Source: Angiostrongylus vasorum
Lineage: Eukaryota; Nematoda; Chromadorea; Rhabditida; Metastrongylidae
Length of the DNA stretch: 64,000 nt
Direction of reading: 5' to 3'
NCBI GenBank assembly: GCA_018806985.1
Contig: JADANN010000435.1
Coordinates: 1-64,000 of the forward strand
Shown here: positions 55,949 through 64,000 of the stretch, piece by piece
How the letters are laid out: each line of letters begins with the position of its first letter
Position numbering within the stretch: the first letter of the stretch is position 1
Notes under the pieces: model-generated
Databases searched by the model: none
Told to the model about the DNA's origin: nothing
Seen by the model: the letters and a program-made list of their open reading frames with translations, nothing else
Translations under genes and position numbers: made by a program

Positions 55949-58900
55949 TCATTATTTGGCCAGATACACATAGAAGTAACTCGAGGCCATAATCTGAAGT
56001 GCTGGCTGTTAATGAAACTTGTTTTTTGAAATCGACATCGTTATGATTTCCGTGCATTATACTAGTTAGTGCTAATGTTATCCAATCAACTAATTATTTA
56101 AAACAATAGCGTTGCCAGTGTGGTCGTGGTTTGCCTGCAAGTAGACAGCGTAAGTACCACTATTGTAGGCATACCATGTAGTCGTTTTCGATACCACAGT
56201 TGTCCTGTGAATATAATTGACGTGTTAGCTGCTGAGTGGTTGGTTGGGTTCGGCTTCGCCATGATGATTTGCCATTTTCTGTCACCGACATAATAAATGT
56301 TGGGTTTTTTAATGGATTTCCAAGGTAATCCTGATAGAGCGTTCACAGCTCTTTGCCGGTGGCGGTCGCAGTCCATGTGGATTTAGAAGAAGCCTGGATT
56401 TCTCTAGGACTAAAGCGATTGGCGTGATTTGTCGCCCTACCGGTTGGAATCAAGATAACATACTTCATTATTGCAAGACATACAGGTTTTGGGGGTTTCG
56501 TATGGGTTATAAAGCTATAATTGATTGGTATGCAGAAGTAAGTGACGTTTCTGTGTTGAATGTGCCTCAACCAGAGGCTCGAGCATCTTTGAGTCCTCCC
56601 TTCTTTCATAAATATCCGTTTGCGTTACACAGTTGCTTGTTGCCATTGTAAAGCGATCTCTCCGGTAATCCAGAGCGAACAACTTTTCTAACATGACATA
56701 CTTAAGTAAAATTTTGTGAGTTTTTTTTTCCATATCGTGCTGAATGTTCAAGCTGAGTATCCAGATTACGTGACGATGCGTGAAGAAGGTTTCAGCATGC
56801 TGAAACAATTTTGTGTTAGACATTCCATCTTAGTGCGATATTTTACGTAGAGCTTGAGAATTTCTGAGTGATCGTTTATTTCTATTAGTACTGAACATTT
56901 CTTGCTTTCGCAGAGGATGTCTCCGTCTGTGAACCACCTCGAGTTCGTGAGTGAGCCAGTGCGTGACAAGCCAGTTTCAACAATTCCAAGAATCGCACAC
57001 AAGCCGTGTAAGATCCTCGTCGACTTTGGATATGATAAGGTCAATACTGGAGCACTGAGTGGTTTTCTACCGCAAATACTTACGGAAAGTGTTGTAATCA
57101 GATTTTTTTCAGGCGTACATTCTATTTGGACAATTCCTCATTTACAGAAAGCATAGGTCCTTCCTCGAATGGCTTATGGTAGGCATTTTTTTGTTTGAAC
57201 TTTTTTTCGCCTTCTATTCTCCATTACTTGCTTAATTTATTAAGACCCAGAAACCTTGTACGACGGCCAATTTAAAAGGCTTTGTTGTGTAGATTCATTG
57301 TTCACTTTGTTCATGCCAAGGAGCAGGAGCAGTAGTGGCTGGGAAATCCAAGTGGAAACATAAGTGCATGACTTTTGGTTAGTTACGATTCGGAAGCTTG
57401 GGCATTTGAAATAATTGCGTTTTTTGGAAAGGAGCAGTTTTCTTAACATTTTAACTGGTTTTCATATTTTGTGCTGTTCTTTTCTTGTGCTCTATCGCTT
57501 AGCGCGACTTACTACATGTTTAGCTGAAGTGCTTTAGAGTGAGTATGTTGCTTCATCTTGCTTAGATTACGGCCTTCGAAATTTTAAACGCATTTCGTTT
57601 ACTTACCTTAAGCGACAGCTAATATGGTTCCCTCAAGTACCGTGCCCGGCTGGTATATGCACTGACGATTAGGGGTCAACTCTAGTAAAGACGTCCTATA
57701 TCTTCACCCGCAGAGCTTGTGAGCACTTCTAGCACCTACGGTACAGCTCGGCAAATTACTCGGAAATTCTTGCTTATTCATTAAGTACAAGTGGCGGAAA
57801 GCGTAATGAACATTGTGGTGCTCTTTGTGTGCTTCTAGTGACCTGAATCGACCCCGAGCAGCTTCAGCTCCCTATAAAAGCGAGGAAAGCAATGACGCTC
57901 ATTCAAGTTATTCGAGATAATCTGGATTCCATGCTCATGTGCCGCAACTATTTCATTTACAGGAGAACTGTTTGTTATTACCTGTTACCTTTATTCTCGT
58001 TCGTCTTACTTCTATTCGGTTTTCAGAAAACAGCTGGTACGAGCATTAATGATGCCTCTGCGGCCTGTAACTGTCTGAAAGAGTAGGCTACAGCTTTTCT
58101 TTGAATTTGTGTTTGTATTGTTTCATGTAATTTTCCGTTATGAAGCTTAAATCTGCTTCGCTTTTCACACTCGTTGAGTTGTTGTTTTTTTTTCTAAAGA
58201 TTTTTTTTCTTGACAACTTCATAAACATGTGACTTAACTCCATTCTGCCGCTTTTTTTCTGAGGAACTCAAGCACATCAAGTAGTTTTGTTAATAACCTT
58301 GTTAGTAAAAATTTTCCTATGTTTTTGGAGGCGAGGTTTCACTGGAAATGTTGGCATACGACGCTTCATGTGTCTCTTACCTTCATTTCGCCAAACAGTA
58401 CACCTTCACTTTGAAGGCGTTCATTGCTGCAGTATTACTGTTGAGTACTATTCATATTTTTTGAAACCATTTGCCACGTAGACACCAGTCTGTGCCTTAG
58501 GTCATCCATTTGATTTTCAAGATCCACTGGACCTCAACACTCATGAAGCGACGCAGGTGCTATTATACTTGTTGATGTTTAGAGTTATCGTTGTTGTGAA
58601 CTCCAGAAATGAATAACTGAATCTGCAACTGTTAGCTTTTGTGCTGGAAGTGGTCTTGTGAATTTAAAAACTCAATTGTGAGTCTGAGTCTAGTGCACGA
58701 CAATTTTTTCGGATTACGTAGCCCATAAATCGTGTGCCTGGTGTGTTCTTTGTGGTACACATCATCAACTTCAGCATTGCTTATCGTCCATCCTAGTAAG
58801 TCTACCAACATTTTCCGCTCACTGTCAAGACAGAAATATCGTCATCTTTAATCAGTGGGTGGAGATTCTCAAAAGTTGGACTGAAACCGGTAGGGATTTT

Positions 58901-61490
58901 TGTTTGGTATTTTATACACCCTTCTTTAATTTTGCTAACCGGGTGCATTTTTTGTTTCCGTGAAGCGCTGAGATGTGCCTGACAGATCAGAAGTATGGAA
59001 GTGCTTCTATACGCTCAGAAGACACCGCCGAGTTATCACCCTCCTGCTATACGTCGTAGTTTCTTACTCAAGAATGCAATTAGTCACCATTGTTCGACAG
59101 TGAATCACTAACACATGAACACAATATGTATTGATTCGAATGTGCGTGATATATAAATGATGGCATTGAAAAACTGTAGAACATATCCTAGCTCAAAACC
59201 AACTTTATTATCTTCGGCGAAAGCCTTTTGAATTAGCTGATATTTCCCTACAAAGCAAAACGTCACCAAGACTACTTTATGAGTTTCTGGATCCTACAAA
59301 ACGCATCTGCTCTCTTCCCTTTTTTTTTGACGAGGATCGTGATTTGAAAAAACAAGGCAATTTAACACTTTGTCACGATGGTCGTTGAATTCTGGTCTTG
59401 TTACTTTTGCTTGGTATCTAAATATAGCCATATCGGAGCGTCCCCAAGTTGATTAGAGAAGGTTGGTCTGTCTCAGACAGAGTGAAACCAATTTCCCGGA
59501 AATGAGAAGCTTGGTGAGGGCGAAGCAGGGTTAGAAAGCGCTTGGGTGGGCTGAGGAATTCGTGCAGTGAACAGAGTCGTTACAACCACATTTACCGTTT
59601 TCTAACAAAGCAGATTATCCAACTTATATAGATCGTCTAATGTCTTCCACACTAACTCGGGAAAATGGCGCACTGGATTGCGCTATTCGGAAGCGATCGC
59701 TGCTGAAACGAAAATGAATCTCACTATTATATAGGAAAATCAACCAGTGATGAATTTTCATGTTGCCTTTTAACCCTTTTTGGCATCATGTGGTATGCCG
59801 AGTGGTTTTTCTTCTTTACACAGCTATAATGTTGAGTACCGCAGAGTTAACGCGGAATATCTTCTACAGTGTAAGGACCTTATAGAACTGGTTGTGGATC
59901 GCTTCGTCTCATCTGCAGCACAACGGATCGGCGAAAACTACAATAACTGCAATAGATTTTTCCCCAACAACCCACAACAAAACATCGGCGTTTTACAAGC
60001 TGTCAGTTGATAACAAAACGTGTAAGAGAATAACCACAATGATGCTGAGATATTTGCAAAACCCCGGGCCGCAGGTGACTGTAGGCAGCTACAAAATACA
60101 GTAGGTTTCTGGAGATTGCAGGTCTGCACTGAGAGATGGGTTTTGAACCGTTTTGAACCGGTGATTGCTTAAACCTTAAACTCTAGCTTCAGTGTAGTTG
60201 GGTCCAGTGATGACGATTTGCGCTCTGCAGGCCAAGTCCGTTGATACGTGGTTGCTGATAGGGCCGTTAGGGTAAAAATGACTGAAAGAAAAGCAAGGCA
60301 CGATCATGGTGCAGTGGGTCAAACGAGGTCCACTGAAGGGGCAGTCGCAGGTTGGAGGCACAGTTTCAGACAGCACCGTTCAATGAAAAAACAATAGGAA
60401 GTAAGAATAGTTAAGATATTGTGGTTTCTATTGCAGCTTTAACTTAACAGAGTTCAATGCCGATTCGTTCTTCTCAGATAATTCCCATTTACGGGTAGTT
60501 GCTGATGCCACTGTTAAGATAAAAAACTGGCTGACAGAAAGGGAAGGCACGTTGCACACGTTGCAGTGGACCGAAGGTAAAGCAAGGGTCTCAGTGGTGC
60601 AGTAAGTAGCACATGAGTTTCCCGAAGAAGTAATTACGGATCTGAATCTGGCCTGGAGCTCGAAGCTTGCCGTGACTGATCTTGGTTACCATAATGAGCT
60701 CAGTTCTTAGCTCCCTTCGTTTACATATTTCTACAACTACTTTGTCCTTACTAGACCTTTCTGCAGTAGACATGTGGCTTGGTTATTTTTCATGCATCTC
60801 TGATGTACCTTCCACATGCTTCCCATTAATTCTATTGCAGGCGGAATTGATATGCAAAACACAACCACCCCATGAAACAACATACCGAAGTGCACAAATA
60901 TGACACTTGTGTATGGAAGATGGAAGGAGTAAACCAGCTCATTGCAGCAGAAACAGTGTCGATACCCCGACGACTATTGATGCACTTCACAGCATCTACA
61001 CTTTGCACTTGTTTTCCTGGCAATTTCGGAAAGACCGACGTAGATATCTTGCACGTCAAAGAGATCTATAGGCCAGCATCTTACATACACCTTACTAGCT
61101 GGATTAGAATTTCTGCAAGCATTTTCTTATGTTATCTGCTCCTACAGATTCACCGTTTGATGTTGATTAACACTCGTTTACCAGTTCACGTATTTTCTCT
61201 CATTCGTACTTCTCGCATTCGTGTTAGTTCTATCACTTAAGGCAGTCTAGTAACTGAGAATACGAACCCATCGGCAAGGAAGAAACAGATTAAGCAATAT
61301 TAACCTCGTGTGAGCTTACCAGAGAAGGAATACAAAGAAGCAGGCTCAAAAGACCGACTTTCTATAAACCTCGGCAGAGATAGGTGATATATTTGTTTAT
61401 GTGATCTTATAAACTGATCTTCTTTTGCTGATGCGAGGTTGGTATAGGTCTTCGTTGTCATTGTCGTTGTTGTTGGTGTTGTTCGTCGAT

Positions 61491-61526
61491 GGCTGACGTT
61501 TCGCCGATTTCGCCTTCCTCAGAGCC
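61491..61526 (-). ncRNA. Hammerhead-ribozyme-like motif, family 1, mirror of 24524
   Basis: Same sequence as 24524-24559 on the other strand: intact core, one mismatch in stem II. Confidence 0.55.
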
Positions 61527-62822
61527 TGGACGTATTTTATACTAGAATACTTTAATTATTCGGTGGAAAAAAGGCTAAAGTATTAATGAAGATCAAACTT
61601 TTAAATAGATGGTGTGTTAGGATGCTACGGTCAAATGTAGTTCTATAAAGGACAGGGCAAATTGGATGTTCGCTTTTTAAGCCGAGAAATAAATGAAGGC
61701 TCTGAACCTGGTGCCTTTGCCGTGTTGACCCATTCTTGATTTAATTTTCGGTATTGACTTCTACATTCCCTTTCAGAGGATGCTCGATGCAGAGAAACAT
61801 CATTGAGATGCTCCTCTGTTATTCTAATATCCAACTGACTAGGAATAACTACAAATTCTCCACCATTATCACTAATAGAAAGTCAAACAGATTTTGAATT
61901 CAAGAGCTCTCTAACCTGGCGCATACCACATTTTTGTTGGTGTGTGAGGTTGGAGCTTATTTTTCTTTTTTGGTAGTGATTAAGTATGCAGAGAATTTTT
62001 TCCGAAAAATAAACGAAATGCAGGGTCAATATCGCTACTTGGTAGCTCTTGTTTGAAGAAAGTTCGGGGAAAAGGTATTGGTGGTAGTTCCCCCCTTTGT
62101 ACTACTTTACCTAACCTTTACAGCCTAGCCCTGTGAAAGAAAAAGTGGTCTTGAAAATTATGTAACGATTATTGACATCCCACTCAATAGCTTACGCCAT
62201 CAGTTAGTTCGCAACCGTCTCTATGATCGTTCGTGCAGCTCAGAAAACTGTATGACCTGTCCCTAACGGGAGAGACGGGGATTGCATGAGTTCAGGTACA
62301 ATATACTTGATCTCATGTAACGCATGCGGTGAGGAATATATGAGGGAAACGGGTAGACCACTTTGTGTCCGCATAAAAGAACATCTAACTGGGAAAGTTG
62401 AAATTCGTCAAAACACTCGTCTAGGTACGCATAGGGCAGAAAACCACAATGGCTATGATTTTGAAGTTACTGTGCGGATCCTAGCGCAGGAATCGAAAAC
62501 ATCACCGCGCAAGACTCTTGAGGCGTTTCGGATAAATTTCAAAAAATCTAAAGATGAACCGGAAAGACCAATGCCTCACTTTCACACGTGATCTGGCGCC
62601 CTATTTCAAAATGATATCTTTACCCCTGGGTGTGTCTTGCTCGTGACCCCACGTGAACACTCGTAACATCACGGTGAGTAGACTTTCTGTTCAATATGGC
62701 GTAGAACTACATTTGACAGTAGCATCCTAACCAACCATCTATTTAAAAGTTTGTTCTCAATTAATACTTTTGCCTTTTTTTTCCACCGAATGATTAAAGT
62801 ATTCTAATATAAAATACGTCCA

Positions 62823-62858
62823 GGCTGTGAGGAAGGCGAAATCACCGAGACGTCAGCC
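62823..62858 (+). ncRNA. Hammerhead-like motif, family 1, degenerate, mirror of 23193
   Basis: Same sequence as 23193-23228 on the other strand, with first core base and GAAAC changed. Confidence 0.45.
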
Positions 62859-63647
62859 ATCGACCAATAACACCAACAACAACCACAACGACAACGAAAG
62901 CCTCTACCAACCTCGCATTAGCTAAAGAATATCAGTTTATAAGATCATATAAATAGAAATAAGAAGGCTGTTTTCAGTGTGATGCAACCGTACTTTCCAC
63001 TTTATAGAGATACAGAGACGTCGTTCACATCCTCGTGCAGTTAAGAAAACAACCATTGATTTTGAACAAATGTGATGTGAAAGAAAACAACCACCGGTAC
63101 CACAAAACATAAACTTAAGCACCTAGAGGATTTCTTAGAATACTGGCTAAATAAATCTCCCGATTATTGTAGAGAATGGAGAGTTCAAGCCAATGGCCTT
63201 CCCATACTTCGACTGCCTGCGAGTGTTATACTAATACATGCATAATATGCATATCAGATCAATATGAATAAAGGAATCTTTACCTTTTATTGATAACAAC
63301 TTCAAATCAAGGGTTATCATAAAGTGCTAGTGAACATGATTAAACCAATTTCTCACCGTTACGTTAAAAATTTTCAGTGCAAGTGAATACGAAGAACCCA
63401 AAACAGCGAATACCGAGCGGATACAGTTCAAAAGAAAATTTGAAAAAAGTAAAAGGACGTTTAAGAACGAAGAAAAAAACAGGAGGTGAAGAGAACAGGA
63501 AAGAAGAAAAGTTCAGAAGAAGACATAGCTTCTCAGCAATCGAGTAGTATTTCCATCTTAAAAACAAAAAGGAAAACGTAGTAATGAAATCAATGCTTAT
63601 TCTCGTAGTAAATCCTGGATACTCTATATAAGGGGTAAAAATAAAGG

Positions 63648-63920
63648 GATAAAGCTCTTGGCGTTGATCAATCCCTAAAGGATGCGTCTTGCATCCAACT
63701 TCGTTGAGCATCGTTGGAGGTGATTGAATGCATATGTGACCTTTACAATGACTCGCGATGGCCTACCGATGTATCGAGCCAGTGCTGCTATCCTCCCATA
63801 CAAGTGTGGTAATAATTTGCCTGCCACGAAAGGATGGAAGGCATGATGAGATGGAACTGGCGCGGCAGTAGACCCACCTGCGGGTCGCAGGGCGCCTCCG
63901 ACCACTGCGCCACACGCGCC
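63648..63920 (-). repeat. tRNA-headed SINE (family C), mirror copy
   Basis: Reverse-complement partner of 22128-22410. The tRNA-like head lies at 63859-63920. Confidence 0.65.
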
Positions 63921-64000
63921 GTAGAAAGCGACCAGATTAGTGCGCCTTACACAGACTTTAGTTCCAGTTTTGTCTCCAACTGCTTAGCATCACTGACCTA

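Larger units (their letters stand above)
61385..62955. mobile_element. Compact Penelope-derived element, mirror copy
   Basis: Reverse complement of 23095-24665. The RT fragment is at 61643-62060 (minus) and the GIY-YIG segment at about 62135-62591 (plus), with an extra C near 62265 relative to the other arm that splits the frame. Hammerhead-like motifs lie at 61491-61526 and 62823-62858. Confidence 0.75.
44913..64000 (-). repeat. Right arm of the giant inverted repeat (runs off the window)
   Basis: Reverse complement of 22048-41145. The last window bases pair with the left arm starting at 22048, so the repeat is not seen to end. The inner end lies inside an importin-alpha-like exon, and on this side the exon reads on uninterrupted into the spacer. 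The arm could be a real palindrome kept alike by gene conversion, a very recent inverted duplication, or an inverted misjoin of two haplotypes or reads in the assembly. Confidence 0.97.

Noticed and set aside
56343..57156. Chain of exon-like pieces with splice-like borders in the right arm
   Set aside because: Pieces could not be joined in one phase, and no recognisable domain was found.
22048..64000. Explanation of the palindrome as a simple missed sequencing-adapter (hairpin) artefact
   Set aside because: A missed adapter gives arms meeting with no spacer. Here a 3.77-kb unique spacer separates them, so other kinds of misassembly remain possible but this one is unlikely.

Overview
The window looks like a repeat-rich nuclear region of a nematode, most likely a strongylid (hookworm group). 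The basis is the style of the RTE-type retrotransposons (AP-endonuclease plus reverse transcriptase), GIY-YIG Penelope-like elements, small introns of about 59-120 nt where splice sites can be read, AT-rich sequence and no operon-like gene packing. The species is an inference. No CRISPR array, intact rRNA or intact prokaryote-type gene is visible. Almost every coding trace is a decayed mobile element or an exon of a broken host gene.

The dominant feature is a giant inverted repeat. The left arm (22048-41145, about 19.1 kb) is the reverse complement of the right arm (44913-64000, about 19.1 kb) around a 3.77-kb non-palindromic spacer (41146-44912). Paired coordinates add up to 86048-86058. The right arm reaches the last base of the window, so the palindrome may be longer than seen. 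At sites I compared by eye, the arms differ almost only by one-base changes in homopolymer length, plus one two-base insertion and one small substitution cluster.

Left flank (1-22047): dispersed repeats, a decayed Penelope-like element (3.2-4.7 kb), hammerhead-ribozyme-like motifs (4.8, 15.6 and 16.0 kb), two tRNA-derived SINE copies (5.2-5.6 and 20.9-21.2 kb), RTE fragments (6.2-7.6 and 17.6-20.2 kb), an exon-like block without a recognised product (10.8-11.8 kb) and a decayed proteasome-ATPase (rpt-4-like) pseudogene (17.0-17.5 kb).

Each arm, from outside to inside, holds: a tRNA-headed SINE; a compact Penelope-derived element with about 260-bp terminal inverted repeats, each carrying a hammerhead-like motif; dispersed repeat families; a two-exon Cys-rich ORF next to an 11-mer minisatellite; a 2.2-kb element with about 600-bp terminal inverted repeats; the 3' exons of an unidentified membrane-protein gene; a degenerate RTE; and the 5' part of an importin-alpha-like exon.

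The spacer holds a Penelope terminal pair, a SINE, the N-terminal half of a Penelope reverse transcriptase, an RTE fragment and the remaining importin-alpha-like exons. The inner end of the palindrome cuts through an importin-alpha-like exon. The exon is continuous on the right side and truncated on the left. The right side therefore looks ancestral and the left arm looks like the inverted copy, unless the structure is an assembly artefact.
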